In this document: piece by piece, positions 34,080-45,905 of the stretch
Position numbering within the stretch: position 1 is the first letter of the stretch
Layout of the letters: each line of letters opens with the position of its first letter
Assembly: GCA_011316305.1 (NCBI GenBank)
Contig: SAUG01000063.1
Span: 372,001-436,000, forward strand
Direction: 5' to 3'
Origin: Rusavskia elegans
Taxonomy: Eukaryota; Ascomycota; Lecanoromycetes; Teloschistales; Teloschistaceae
Length of the DNA stretch: 64,000 nt
The notes under the pieces: generated by a model
What the model was told of the DNA's origin: nothing
Databases searched by the model: none
What the model saw: only the letters and a program-made list of their open reading frames with translations
Position numbers and translations under genes: made by a program

Positions 34080-35857
34080 ATGGCCTCTGCAACGAAGCGT
34101 GCTTGTGACGCTTGTCATCGACGAAAGGTCGGTCGAGTCTCGACCTTCATCTTCATCGACTTCACTAACTCAACCATGCATAGGTCCGTTGTAACGGTCA
34201 ACAGTCGTGTGGGAATTGTAGCCAGGCCGGGTTGGCCTGTACGTATGATGCCATACCCCAGAAGAAAGGACCCAAGGGCAGCCGGGCAAAAGTCATCTCC
34301 GAGCTGAGGCTCAAAGAACATCAGAAGAAAGTAGACCATCGCCGGCAGGACTCGACCCACAACTATGGTAGTCCGGCCTCGTCCCCCTCGCCGCCGACTT
34401 CATCTGGTCCCCTGACCCGAGAGCTCGTCGACGGCTGTACGGATTTCTACTTCGCCCAGCTCTACCCCACAATGCCCATCATGCAGAATGAACAGCTATG
34501 GGCTCTCGTGGCCGAGATGGACACCTCCGTGGAAGCATATTGCTTGTTATGCTCGTTCTGTGCTTTCATGTTGATACAGCCCGGCATCGAGACGAAAGTT
34601 GGTCAAACCATGGAGCCGCTGGTTGGTTCGTGCGCGCGCACATCGCTTGGAGGACGATTACTCGACGAAGCCCTACGAAAACGGAAAAGCTGCGATTACA
34701 TAGAGAATCCTTCAGTGAACACTGTCATAACGTCGTTCTTCCTCTTTGGTTGCTTCTTTGCCCTGGACAAGCACAACACAGCCTGGTTTCATCTGAGGGA
34801 GGCGACTACATTGGCGCAGATTATTGGGATGCAGGAGGAGAAGACGTACACAACCAGCACTCATCTGGCTACGATGAGCATGAGGAGATTGTTCTGGTTG
34901 TTGTTCGTAACCGAAAGGTAAGCAGCCATCATCCGAATAAGCACCCTCCTGCATGGCATAGTCCTTCGGAGAAACCACCGGCTTACGGCTCCTGCAGGGC
35001 GTACGCGCTTCAGAAGCATCGACCTTTGACTTTACATGCGACTATCAATCTTCCATCGGTTGCTGAGGATCCATCCAAACCTATTGCCGGATTCATCCAC
35101 CTTGTAAATCTTTACCGACCCTTCGACGACACCTTCGTTGGTTTGTGGAACAAATCTAGAACTGATTGTTCTACGCTTTGGCTAGCTCATCTACAGACAC
35201 AGCTGTCACAAGCACTGCCGGCTGTTCTCGACGGCACAGAAACGCAAGCTGCAGATCTGAGGACGTCCCAGCATTGGCTTCGAACAATAGTTTGGCAGTT
35301 ATCCATCACCAACAACTTCCTCTCCTCTACGTCGTCCGACTCTTCCATGACGTTTGGCTATCCTATCGAGATTGCAAAAGATCTGGTGGCGGTTACAAGC
35401 CAACTGTCGAGGCGATCAATGGAAGTTCACGGCGTTGGATTGGTGAGTCACCAAGTGGCCCATACCGCTGAGCTATGGCTTCAAGGTACTAATCAAACCA
35501 AAGATCGAGAAGATATTCGACGTGGCTTGCACCCTGATTGATGTCATGTCCTGCGTCCCTATGGAATCGCGGAATTTCAGCGTCGGCCCACCGGACTACC
35601 TCAATCACCTACTCCACCTCATCTCCATGCTTCGAGGTGGTAGATCACGCTACCTTCCACTCCTGATCACCAAGATCAGCGATACATTGCCCCCTCATAT
35701 GGCGGCCTCAATCACGCAACCTATGGTGCCGATCAAAGTTGAGCAGTCGCCCGAAATACCGTTCCTACAACATCATGACTCATCTGAGACTCACAGCTCG
35801 AATACTTCCAGCCCATACTCAACGCCGCCGCTTCTGAGTTATTATCCGCCATCATGA
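34080..35857 (+). CDS. Zn(II)2Cys6 transcription factor (AmyR/MalR-like)
   Basis: Four exons, 34080-34127, 34184-34917, 34998-35442 and 35504-35857, give 526 residues. The DNA-binding cluster CDACHRRKVRC-NGQQSC-GNC-SQAGLAC has the exact C-x2-C-x6-C-x5-C-x2-C-x6-C spacing, and the first intron falls inside it, after HRRK. A basic linker follows (PQKKGPKGSRAK). The fungal transcription-factor middle domain appears as LTRELVDGCTDFYFAQLYPTMPI, TAWFHLREATTLAQIIGMQEEKTY and MRRLFWLLFVTERAYALQKHRPLTLHATI. This last motif is typical of the AmyR/maltose-regulator branch. A Ser/Pro-rich C-terminal tail follows. Target genes unknown; no amylase or maltase gene is in the window. Confidence 0.92.
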
Positions 35858-36337
35858 CGCCCGCGGTTTGGCTGGTCACGAGGCTTAAGAAACGCAACGT
35901 TGGATGATCGTGACTCAAAACACGATGATGCTTAGACGCACGTTTTCTTGCGTCGTCCGTGAAGGGTATGCCTGAGTATGCCAAAGCATTAGTAGCCGAG
36001 ATGTGCTGGTCCCCTCGAACTGTATCAATGCTCCTTTTGTTCTACGTTAGTAGGACAGCTACCAAGCGTGCCATGCATCCATATACCCAATGTATATTAT
36101 TTTGTTATCCTTACGGCTGTCTGTCCGCTCCCAGATGCATGCAAAGTTCGAAGACGGCTGCAAGGGCTACATACCTCCGTCATTATTGATACGATGACGG
36201 CCACTTCGATCCTTCACCTCAGCTCCGGAATCCTTACAAGTCCCACCCTCCCTTAAGCTACTGAATTGATCTTCCGCTCCATTCTCACACCTCTGATTTA
36301 TCTCTCCTGATAATATTTCGGCTCCCTTGGTCTTACA
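35858..36337. other. Intergenic
   Basis: Between the regulator and the dienelactone hydrolase. C/T-rich leader at its right end. Nothing else recognised. Confidence 0.5.
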
Positions 36338-37395
36338 ATGGCGACCCTCCCCTGCGAAGACTGCGCGACAGGCCATCTTCACAAAGGCCATCCGAGAGGT
36401 CGAGTTGAAACCCTCCATGGCCTGCCCACATACGTCACTGAGCCTCCGTCCGATGCCCCACCCAAAGGCCTCGTCGTCATGATTCCTGATGCTTTCGGCT
36501 GGGAGACGCCCAACAGCCGGCTTCTGTGCGACACCTACGCCGAGCGAGCAGGGGTCTTGGTGTACTTACCGAGAGTTCCAGGATGGACACCATTTGCCGA
36601 TGTCCTTGATGACGGACATGGGGACAATGACGAGCGGTGAGAACTCGATGCTGAAGAAAATGTAAGGACATAACCATGCTTCTTTCCGATACGATTATGG
36701 TGGGGTGGGGGGATGGTTGGCAGGTCGTCGCCTTGATGCGAAACAATCTCAGACCCGATGCACCACCGCACGGGATGGAGGATCGTTCAGGAAAAAAAAT
36801 ACATGGACTGCTAACTATCAACTAATCAAATAGCCCGTCCGCCCTCCGCGTAGCCTGCAACATGGCGCCCTTCCTCTACCTCACCCGCCCCTCCGTTACA
36901 ACCCCCCGCGTCCAATCCTTCTTCGCCTCTCTCCGCTCTTCTTCCTCCTCCGTCTCCAGCCTCCCCGTCTTCGCCGCCGGTTTCTGCTGGGGCGGCCTCT
37001 ACGCCATAACCCTCACCCACAGCACCTGCATCACAACAGAGGGCAAACCCCTCGTCGATGCAGCTTTTACCGCCCATCCCTCCAACTTATCCGTCCCCGG
37101 CGATATCGAAAAGGTCGAGCGGCCGCTGAGTGTGTGTCAAGGGACGCAGGACTTTGTGTTGGATATGAAGGGTGTGAAGCAGATTGAGCAGGTGTTGGAG
37201 AAGAAGAATCAAGTTGGTGCAGGCGACGGGACGGCGAACGGGAGACATGAAATTCAGATTGTGGAGGGTGCGAAGCATGGGTTTGCTGTGAGGGGGAATC
37301 CTGACGATGAGCTGGAGATGGGCCAGGCGCAGAGAGCGGAGGATCAGGCTGTTGCGTGGTTCAAGAGGTGGATCGCTGAAACTGGAATGGGATGA
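36338..37395 (+). pseudogene. Dienelactone hydrolase family gene with one frameshift
   Basis: Two exons, 36338-36661 and 36834-37395. Exon 1 reads GLVVMIPDAFGWETPNSRLLCDTYAERAGVLVYLP, then shifts frame at 36570-36575 (TTACCGAGAGTTCC). One base fewer would read EFQDGHHLPMSLM and carry on to MLKKI across the intron. With that one-base change the total is 885 bp, a clean 294 residues. Exon 2 is intact: PSALRVACNMAPFLYL, the nucleophile motif FCWGG, and the catalytic-His region EGAKHGFAVRGNP. So an alpha/beta hydrolase of the DLH class is broken by a single extra base, apparently an A. A recent mutation or an assembly error is equally possible. As written, the ORF ends at 36640. Confidence 0.75.
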
Positions 37396-38230
37396 GGAGG
37401 GAAAGCATCATAGGGAAGGTGTGGTGGAATGGGAACATCTCGGAGGATCTGTATCACACTGCCCAATGCACACTGACGTCGGTGTTCTACTGGGAGTGAG
37501 TCAATGATTTGACAGGAAAACATCATACAGTATCAGTCGTCTTCTTCACCACTGGAGTGTATGACAGCCAGTCAGGAAAGACAGTTGATGCAGCATCTCC
37601 GATCCAGGCTCGAAGCTCCAGCCGAGAAATGATGTTTGGGCAGCGTATTGCAGCCGCCTTGACAAATGAAGATCATCAAATGAGCAAATGAAGCCAAGCA
37701 AAGCCAAGAGGTCGAGATCTTGGCTGTCGACAGTTCGACATGTGGAAGTGCAGACTTGAGCAATTGCATGATCGAGTGCAGAAGCATGCTGGCGAGTTCC
37801 CAGCAACAAACATGCTGGAGATGACTCGTCGATGTTAAGGAGGTGAAGAGGTAGGTGGTGGTGGAGTTTGGACGGAAAGATACGAATTAAAAGTACTTGA
37901 TCCCAAAATAGAGTCAAGTCGCGCCAATCAAATGCACATCCCTGCCGATCCTGTTTGACTAACAACTCCTTTTTCATCAACCAGAATCTTTTCACTCCCT
38001 CCTTCCTCCCGCCAATCTTTCGAACTCTTCGGATCCTTCATTGTTCTTGCTCTTTTTCAACACCACAACCGACACTCGTTCAACGGTTGCCTCTATACAT
38101 CTTCTAATCTTCCCGCCTCTTTCTCGTCATTCTTTGGCTTCGGAGCCCTTGACCGTCTTCACTCAACCCACTGTCGCCCCACATCAAGAACCATACCCAT
38201 ATTCATCACCAACACGTACATTAATACACC
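37396..38230. other. Intergenic, upstream of GH72 gene
   Basis: A 149-codon minus-strand ORF (37995-37546) lacks recognisable features. The right end, 37980-38230, is a C/T-rich leader typical of a strongly expressed gene. Nothing else seen. Confidence 0.5.
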
Positions 38231-39809
38231 ATGAAGACCGCTACCTCGCTGGCTGTAGCCGTTGGTGCTACCACCGCTCTCGCTGGTTCTCTCGCTCCTC
38301 GTGCGACTTTGCCCAAGGTTACTGTTCGAGGCAATGGTATGTCAAATTGCCACGCCCCCCTTATCAACACATGGGCTGAGTTCCTTTAGCTTTCTGGGCT
38401 GGCTCAGAACGCTTTTACATCAGAGGCGTCGATTATCAGCCTGGCGGTGCATCAGATGCCGCCGATCCACTGGCTGATACTACCGTCTGCAAGCGCGACA
38501 TTGCCGAGTGAGTCTACCGGCACGTCACAGCAACGCATCAACTCATCAAAACAACTAGGTTCAAGAAGTTGGGCATCAATACCGTCCGTATCTACACCAT
38601 TGATAACAGCAAGAATCACGACGAGTGCATGAAAGCCCTTGCCGATGCTGGCATCTACCTCGCCCTCGATGTCAACACCCCCAAATACTCCATTCGCCGA
38701 GACAAACCGGCACAGTCGTACAATTCCGTCTACCTGCAGAACGTCTTTGCCACCGTCGACGAGTTCCAAAAATATGACAACACCCTCTTGTTCTTCTCCG
38801 GCAACGAGTTGATCAACAATATTCCCACCAGCAACACCGCTCCTTACATCAAGGCCGTCACGAGAGATATCAAGCAGTACATTGGCAACCGCAACTATCG
38901 CAAGATTCCCGTGGGTTATTCCGCCGCTGATATTGGTTCGTCCACGTCTTGCCGAGAACCTAGAGGCAAGCTGATAGGCTGCAGATGATAACCGGCTCGA
39001 GACCGCTCATTACTTAAACTGCGGCACTGATGACGAGCGCGGCGACTTCTTCGGCTTCAACGACTACAGCTGGTGTGACCCGTCTTCCTACAAGGAGTCA
39101 TCGTGGGAACAGAAGGTCAAGGACCTCAGCAATTACTCCATCCCCATCTTGTAAGACTCTCTTCCTTTTAACTTTTATTATGGCCCGATTGACGGTTCGC
39201 TTCAGCCTTTCTGAGTACGGTTGCATCAAACCAGATCGGAAATTTGGTGAAGTTTCTACCCTCTACTCCAGCCAGATGACGCCTGTCTACTCCGGCGGCC
39301 TCGTATACGAATACACCGTCGAAGGCGACACAGAGCAACAAAAATATGGCCTCGTCAAACTGGACAGCAAAGCCAGCGTGAGCGAGCAACCTGACTTTGC
39401 TGCCTTTGGAACCGCTCTGAAGGGCGCCCCGACCCCGAGCGGAGACGGAGGATACAAGAGCAACCTCCCTCCATCCGAATGCCCCGGCCGTTCCACCACT
39501 TTCCTTGTTACTGGCGAAGGTCTTCCTGCCATCCCTCCCAAGGCTAAGGCTTTCTTCAAGGACGGCGCCGGACAAGGCGTTGGTCTTACGGGCACTGGCT
39601 CTCAAGATGTCGGCGCTGAAAGCCCTGGTACCGCTACTCAGGGCTCCGGCGCTTCTACCGGGACCGGCAGTGCCGGCTCATCCAGCACTGGATCTGGTGA
39701 CGAAGGCGCCGCCAGCGGTCTTCGCGCACCAGCGTTCTCCGTTGCATCTGTGGTTTGCGGTCTTGTCGTGGTGGTCTCCTCGTTTTTGGGTGGGGCAATC
39801 ATTCTGTGA
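38231..39809 (+). CDS. 1,3-beta-glucanosyltransferase, GH72 (Gel1/Gas-type, GPI-anchored)
   Basis: Five exons, 38231-38336, 38390-38507, 38559-38935, 38985-39150 and 39206-39809, give 456 residues. The enzyme elongates and branches beta-1,3-glucan at the plasma membrane and wall. MKTATSLAVAVGATTALA is the signal peptide. The catalytic domain has RFYIRGVDYQPGG, LGINTVRIYTIDN, the acid/base Glu in FFSGNELINN, GYSAADIDDNRLETAHYLNCG (splice-restored), FFGFNDYSWC, and the nucleophile Glu in PIFLSEYGC. A Ser/Thr/Gly-rich tail (TGSQDVGAESPGTATQGSG) and a hydrophobic end (VASVVCGLVVVVSSFLGGAIIL) give a GPI signal. There is no Cys-rich CBM43 module, so it is the short Gel1-like subtype. Confidence 0.95.
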
Positions 39810-40279
39810 GTGATGCGTGGAAGCGACGGTCAATCATATGAGCATATTATACAGTACATTGGGGAGGCGATGATGTTCGGGTCTGATAAGCACTCTTTCT
39901 TTCGTTCACTTGCCCGATGTTGGCTGGGGTTTCTTGGACTTGCGGATGTGCTTGTTTCACAGTAGCATAGGAATGGGATCATACACAAATATTTTGTTCC
40001 TGCTTTTGTACGTGACAAATCGACTTCCAGGGATAGCACCAGAATTGCCACGGGAGGATGAATTGACTTCGGTACAAGCCACCAACAGGTACATATGCGA
40101 GACACATTACATGAAACCTTATAAGAAGGGCAGTACGGAGCACCGATCGAGCCCTTGTCAAATGATGCTTGTGGTTGCAAACATCGCTCCCAACACATTC
40201 GTATGTGATCTATTGTCCATATCATAGACCGCATCTCCACCATCCATCCATTCGCTTCTGAACGATCTCGTACCATGTT
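39810..40279. other. Intergenic between convergent genes
   Basis: 3' flanks of GH72 and eL22. No gene recognised. Confidence 0.5.
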
Positions 40280-40882
40280 CTACTCGTCATCATCATCCGC
40301 CTCATCGTTGACCACGTTGAAGAACCGAAGCTCGTAGACGCCCTGGCTCGTGCTGACGACACGCAACCAGTCGCGGAGTTGTTGTTTCTTGAGAAATTTT
40401 TTGGTCCTGCAGATGCGGATTAGCCATGAGCTCCTTTCTCAATATCATGCATACTCCCCCAATCTCTCTCTGCCTGCCTTCTCATCTTTACTCTTTATCA
40501 CCTCACCACACCCTCACAACCGTTCCCCAAAAAACTCCACCATCCAAGAGAAAAATGAGAGGGAAGATCCAACATACAAGTATTTCAAATAGCGGCCGGA
40601 AAACTGCGTATGGGCCACGACCTCGATCTTGTCGTCGCCGACTTTCGATATCTGGACCGTGTCGCCGAGGTTGCCGGTGCGGTTGTCGACTTTGATTTTG
40701 TCGTTGAGGAATTTTTCGAAGGCGGAGACATCGAAGATTTTGTCCGAGGCGGGTTGGGAGGCGTTGATTATGAACTTTGAGGGGGGGGATTGTTAGTTGT
40801 GTGGGAAATGGGAGGGATTGGGGTTGGGGGAGGAGGAGGAGGGGGAGGAGGAGAGGAGGAGGAGGAAGAGGAGGAGGAGGAG

Positions 40883-40923
<41 letters not shown>

Positions 40924-41205
40924 GGAAGAGGATGGGGGAGGAGGAGTGGGTAGAGTGGGAAGGGAAGGGAGGGGACGGGAGGGGACGGGAGGGGAGGGGA
41001 AGGGAAGGATAGGAGGGCGTTAAAAAAGATATTTTGCTGTGAGCGGTAGACATTCGAAAACTACCGCTCTATGGAGCAAGGCCGTCGTCCGAAGAGATGA
41101 AGACGGACAAACAGACAGACAGAGAGTATTACACACCTTCTTCGTAACCTTTCCCCCCTTCCCTTTACTGCCCGCGCTCCCCGTCCCTTTCGCACCCGAT
41201 TTCAT
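40280..41205 (-). CDS. rpl22: 60S ribosomal protein eL22
   Basis: Three exons, 41205-41137, 40774-40578 and 40406-40280, give 130 residues, normal for eL22. The N-terminal [23 protein letters not shown] is basic and Gly-rich. After the splice it reads [107 protein letters not shown], matching eL22 throughout, with the acidic tail. Intron 1 is 362 bp, six times the local norm, and nearly all of it is pyrimidine in the sense strand. Intron 2 is 171 bp. Long first introns are common in fungal ribosomal protein genes. Confidence 0.97.
40823..41009. repeat. Polypurine/polypyrimidine microsatellite in eL22 intron 1
   Basis: About 190 bp of nearly pure G/A on the plus strand, made of GGAGGAGGA, GGAAGAGGA and GGGGACGGGAGG-like units with very few interruptions. 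In the sense strand of the eL22 transcript it is a C/T tract inside intron 1, ending about 50 bases before the 3' splice site. Confidence 0.9.
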
Positions 41206-42062
41206 ATTTTTCTATTGCCATACTCAGCCTACTGCTCTTCTCTCTTCTTCATCTTCAGCACACTCCCACTACTCATCCCCAGACGGAGAACAAGCAGCGG
41301 AGCGGTGCAAGAGCAGCAAAGCCGTCATATGGGGAGGACATACAGTTGCAGGTGCCATTGTGTTCGGTGGGAGTGGGTCGCAAAGAAGTGTGTATCCTGC
41401 GCCCTTGTTCGTTTGGTGTACGGTTGTAGATGTGTGTGGATTGGGATTTGAGATGGAGGTCAGGATGCTTGAGTCTTTGTGGGCGCCAAGATAAGATAAG
41501 ATAATCGTGAGCGAGGGGGCTAGGCTTAATTGGGATGTGCTTCAAATGGAGAACAATTTTGGCTCTTACCAATGCATGCGGTCGCTGATAGATTGAAGGT
41601 CTTCAGTCTTGGGCAATTTGTCGATTGATTCGATGACGGATGGCGAATCTTGCCCGCTGTACCTCTATTATCCCTTGAAACATCTTTGTATCGAAAGGGT
41701 GATGTCCTGTCAATGTTTGCCATATTTTCGATCAAATGGATTGGCTGAGCTTCCACCTGGTGAATGCTGCTCAGAAATACGAGCTTTGTGTTGATCGACG
41801 ATTCCGAAAAACCTCAATGTATTGGAGATCACCCCCATTTGAGGACACGAAAATTTTAACGGAGATTAGAGAAGCTGAAGTACAAATGAACATTGACCGT
41901 CTCCAATAAACCATTGAATTTGCTCGAACATCGCGTTGGGGGTATCCACCACCTTAACACCGCATAATGCTCCCACCGAGACTTTTCCAGAACGCCGGTC
42001 CGAAACCAACACGGCCCAATATAATACATAGGAATGTACACATGATATTACAATAGTTCTCG
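41206..42062. other. Intergenic, eL22 upstream and CFEM downstream
   Basis: Holds the eL22 promoter and 5' leader. Plus-strand ORF 41039-41494 is a shadow of exon 1 and its leader. Nothing else recognised. Confidence 0.5.
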
Positions 42063-44288
42063 TCATCTTCCCCTTCTCGTAGGCGTACTGAGAGGCGTCC
42101 ACTCCCCACTCGTCATGCTCTTTGGGGTCCCTATGTTTTCGATCCCCTCCAAGCCTGGCGCGACCAAGATGTTCCACTTGGCTGACCCAGGTTTGACCCT
42201 ATCGCTGCTGCTGTCGGGCGCTTGCCGTCGTTCTCCTAATGGTAAGCCTGCAAGTTCAGGCAGTGCAGGGACTGGCTTATCTCTTGGGCTTGGAGTCTTG
42301 GGACTGATCTTCGCTTTGCCCTTGGATCGATCGTACGCTGGGTTCAATTCGACTTGCCCCCTTGGGACTTCGCGTATCGTCTGGTTGATCGAAGGACTCA
42401 TAGCTGCCGAGGTCGGTATCACAGGATATCGAACGCCAGCTACCCGAGGCCGAGAAGGGGGTGATTCGACAACAGGAGACAAGGTTGATTGAGGGAGAGG
42501 GGGAGGCGGCTCATCATCCGAGTCGGCATCCTCGAAACTTGTGTCTGAGGTGGTGGAGAGGAACGTTGTAGGTCGCTTGCCACTAGCTTTCGGCCTGCCA
42601 GATGATTTGCGTCGGATTGGCTGGGCCGCTCCTTGTGCAGTCGATGGACCAGCGGCAGACATGGCAGAATGTGAAGGCAACGCGGGAATCCCGTCAGGTC
42701 GATCGACTGTTACACTTGTGGGTGGGCCGTGGGTAGGGCGCCTTGCCGGGACGGGTTTGCGTGGAACTTGCATAGGTTCCGCCCAATGCCCATAGTGACC
42801 CGCAACCGAGGCTGGAGCTGGAGCTGGAGCTGGAGCTGGAGCAGCCGCCCTAGGTCGCTGGGAGGGAAGCGTCTGGTATTGCTTTGAAGGGACTAGGTGG
42901 GCGCTGGAGGTTGATTCAAGAAACGGATCTGATGGGACATGACGTAGAGTAGGCTGACCGAGGTGTAAGTATGTCTGAGATGTATCCATAGTACCTCTCC
43001 CTCGAGGTGCAGGTCTTGGGATGGGTAATAGTGGTGTTCGTGCGAAGTCGACAGCTTGTGTCCCTGGAACATCGATGGGACTCACATGGGCATTATATGA
43101 ACTGAGACGCAAGGGCGGAGGGTAAAGGCTGTAGGTCGGTTTGTCTGGAAGCAATCGAGAAGTGGTTTCGTAGCTTGCAGCACTCACAGGAGTGATTGGC
43201 GAACGATCGTGTGGCGTTTGTTGTACTGGGCCACGCGCAACGGCTACGCCAATGTCCTCTGGTTTTGTACTCCTCCTGAAGAAACTCCATCGATTGTTGG
43301 ACTGCGGGCTTGCGAATGCGGCTTCGGTGCGCTGATCATAAGGCTCTGAAACCTCTTGTCCGCGGATCCCTCGTTCAACATCTTGTACTGCTGGAGCCAA
43401 GGGTAGAGACGGTGTGCGGGGCTCATCAATCACGATCTTGTCGTTGCCGAAAGATGCATCGCTGGCCCTCCACCTCTTGTCTCTTCTGCTACGAAGACAG
43501 AAGAACAAAGCAAGGAGACCGACAACAATCCCCACTGCAGCGACGCTACCCACGGTGACTCCTGCGATCTCCGGTTTGGTGAGGACTGGTCGGGATGCGG
43601 ACGCTGCTGCCGCGGTTATGGATGGAGATGATTGCGAATTAGTTGGGAATGATGTGACTGAATTGAATGTTGATGGTTCTGTAAGACTCTCTTGAGTAGT
43701 AGGTGCATTAGAAGTAGTACTTGACGGTGTCGGTAAACTGCGGGTATCTATGACTATATCGGAGGGTAATTGTACATCTTCGGTTGATGAGGGTGAAATA
43801 AAAGGAGGGGTAGGGGATGATGGCTCGGTTTCTGTAGCCCCTCCGGACATTATACTGGTAGGAGGGTTCGAATAGGGGACTGTTGTGACGATGACTTGGG
43901 TAGCGGTGAGTGTCGGGTGCGTCATCGGTTTGGCCTGGGAAATGCTATGGCAGACCTCGTACACACGGATAGCCTCACCGATGGCGGTCGAATTCTTTCC
44001 ACATTCGGCGGCGAGGCAACGTAGAGCACCTTCTCCGATGGTGAGGCCAGTCTTGCTATCACGGGTACAAAGGCAGCCGATATCTGATTGACTCTGGCAG
44101 GTGGAGGAAGGAAAGCTGTCGGCGACGAAGGACCGAAGGCAGCCATGAGCGCAGGTGGGGACGATGGCGGACAGGTAAGGAGACAAAGAATCGATGGAAA
44201 GTGGGCCAGCCCAGATAGGAGGGGGACAAAGGAAAGCGATGAGAAGGCATGTGTAGATGGCCATGTGCATGCTACCAAAGAACTGCAT
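42063..44288 (-). CDS. CFEM-domain single-pass membrane protein
   Basis: One exon, 741 residues. The N-terminus has a signal peptide (MAIYTCLLIAFLCPPPIWA, the second ATG at 44264 may be the true start). The CFEM domain follows at about 30-115 with eight cysteines spaced as C-x3-C, C, C-x-C, C, C, C (CAHGC...STC...GCLC...RC...EC...VC), including SDIGCLC, where CFEM proteins carry the haem-binding Asp. A Ser/Thr/Pro-rich stalk leads to one transmembrane helix, GVTVGSVAAVGIVVGLLALFFCL, then RSRRDKRW. A 450-residue cytosolic tail is Pro/Ser-rich and disordered, with an (Ala-Pro)5 run near 42820-42840. CFEM proteins act in haem uptake, appressorium sensing or wall function; with a long cytosolic tail, this one suggests sensing, by inference. 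Confidence 0.92.
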   Translation of the reverse strand: MQFFGSMHMAIYTCLLIAFLCPPPIWAGPLSIDSLSPYLSAIVPTCAHGCLRSFVADSFPSSTCQSQSDIGCLCTRDSKTGLTIGEGALRCLAAECGKNSTAIGEAIRVYEVCHSISQAKPMTHPTLTATQVIVTTVPYSNPPTSIMSGGATETEPSSPTPPFISPSSTEDVQLPSDIVIDTRSLPTPSSTTSNAPTTQESLTEPSTFNSVTSFPTNSQSSPSITAAAASASRPVLTKPEIAGVTVGSVAAVGIVVGLLALFFCLRSRRDKRWRASDASFGNDKIVIDEPRTPSLPLAPAVQDVERGIRGQEVSEPYDQRTEAAFASPQSNNRWSFFRRSTKPEDIGVAVARGPVQQTPHDRSPITPVSAASYETTSRLLPDKPTYSLYPPPLRLSSYNAHVSPIDVPGTQAVDFARTPLLPIPRPAPRGRGTMDTSQTYLHLGQPTLRHVPSDPFLESTSSAHLVPSKQYQTLPSQRPRAAAPAPAPAPAPASVAGHYGHWAEPMQVPRKPVPARRPTHGPPTSVTVDRPDGIPALPSHSAMSAAGPSTAQGAAQPIRRKSSGRPKASGKRPTTFLSTTSDTSFEDADSDDEPPPPLPQSTLSPVVESPPSRPRVAGVRYPVIPTSAAMSPSINQTIREVPRGQVELNPAYDRSKGKAKISPKTPSPRDKPVPALPELAGLPLGERRQAPDSSSDRVKPGSAKWNILVAPGLEGIENIGTPKSMTSGEWTPLSTPTRRGR

Positions 44289-45905
44289 TCATCGTTAGCC
44301 GTGGGCGTTGGGCAGATGTTTGGACGAAGAGGATCGGCAAGGACTTTGCTCCATTGATGTAGAAGACAATGTGGTCGCACGGATGGGAAGGGGATCATAT
44401 GCCGCAATGCAGCAGCTGAGCTTTTCGCATCATGGCTGTGCCTGATCTTTCTTTGTACGAAGAGGCCGGATCTGACTGACCTGCAGAAAACTCCCCAAGC
44501 CCGCCAAGACATCAATGCACCAGTATTAACATAGGGAAAAATGGAAGAAAAAGCTCGATGATAAAGCAGATCATGACATGACTTTAGGAAAGAGAAGGGA
44601 CAATCAGACACGATGAGACGGCTTCGGTTGAGCGAGCGGCCATGATGGTGTATTTGATCCCACCATCAGACAGGCACACACGGCGAGTCTGGAGACGCGG
44701 TACACCCGTGGCTACTGATGGCATCGTGGGCACCATAATGAGATCCATTGATAGCTCAGAACGCTGCTGCAATCAGATCCACTCAGCGCTTGCAAAGTGA
44801 ATCTTTTTTTGGCCAACGAGAACGTTGGGATGATGTGAGCAGAAGAGTGCCAAAGTGTCAGGATTTTACGAAGCGCCGAGTTGGCGCGCAGAAAGCTAGC
44901 GAGGGAACGGGCTGTAGGCGCACCCCTTTCGTACTCTGAGACACCCCGAGACTCTAGGTAGCTCAGAGGGGTGCGTATGGGTAAGAAAGGGGGTTCCGAT
45001 AATCAGAACTTACCTTAGACAAAGAGGCCCAAAAATAGATGATCCCGGCAGAGTTGTAGGCTAACCGTTTCCGAGCATGGTTCGGTCCCGCTGTGAAAGT
45101 CTTGGATGAGCTGACTCTTTCATGCCCTGATGACCGTCGCGTTATGATTCCAGTGCTTTTACGGATAGTCAATGACAATCTACGATGGAGACTCTGCTCG
45201 ACTTGCCGGTCCCGATCGGACGTTCGGTCAGACGTTTGGTGAAAGGATGAAGAGTTGTTGAGGCTCTGTGCGATACCAGTGCGATCCGTTCCCCGCTCCA
45301 GGCTGCAGCTCGTTGAAGATAGAAAGGAGGCACAGTAGCTCGCCGCCGCAGCTGCACTTGCACAGTACATGATTAGTCCAGCATCGCAAAACATTCCTGA
45401 GTGAGCCGAATGGCTACGTGTCGATACTTCCAACCGAGTCTTCTTTATGTTTGATGTGCCTCGAGGGAGCATATTCGCAACTGGTGGAGATCGCCTGAGC
45501 CTGTAACCGCCGACAAATGCTCTCCCCGGTCAACTGCACGCTATCACGGTTTTCGCGCTATCGAAAGCGCGACCCAAAGCAATTATTCAAGCCACTGTCG
45601 AAGCTTGGTTGTGATGCGCGAAGTAGATGATCGATTGGGTTCTAGGGTATCAAAGGTGCGATTAGACTAAACAGTCGAGAGGAGCATGCGAGAAGAACAA
45701 GAAAGCGCGCAATGGCTAAGACCGCAAACGTGAGGTATCCCAAGTATTCATCCAGCCAGTACCACTGCTTCCAGCTCTTTCCGATCCATCCGAAACGTGC
45801 TGCGATGTACAGGATGTGCAAGCGTGTTGCTGGTCGAACGACAAGTATGAACGAAGAAGGCGTTGCTCTGATGAATTCATTGACCAGAGAGAATTGAAGG
45901 TGGTG
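44289..45905. other. Long intergenic stretch, CFEM to PMP3
   Basis: 1.6 kb between two minus-strand genes, so it holds the CFEM promoter and the PMP3 3' flank. Minus-strand ORF 45472-44963 (169 codons, Ser/Arg-rich) has no recognisable family. No repeat or RNA seen. Confidence 0.45.

Noticed and set aside
37546..37995. 149-codon minus-strand ORF upstream of GH72
   Set aside because: No recognisable domain, odd composition, overlaps the GH72 leader; kept only as intergenic.
40790..41053. Poly-Glu and poly-Leu ORFs on both strands
   Set aside because: Translation of the purine/pyrimidine microsatellite in eL22 intron 1.
44963..45472. 169-codon Ser/Arg-rich minus-strand ORF
   Set aside because: No family motif, not bounded by splice or leader features; probably chance.
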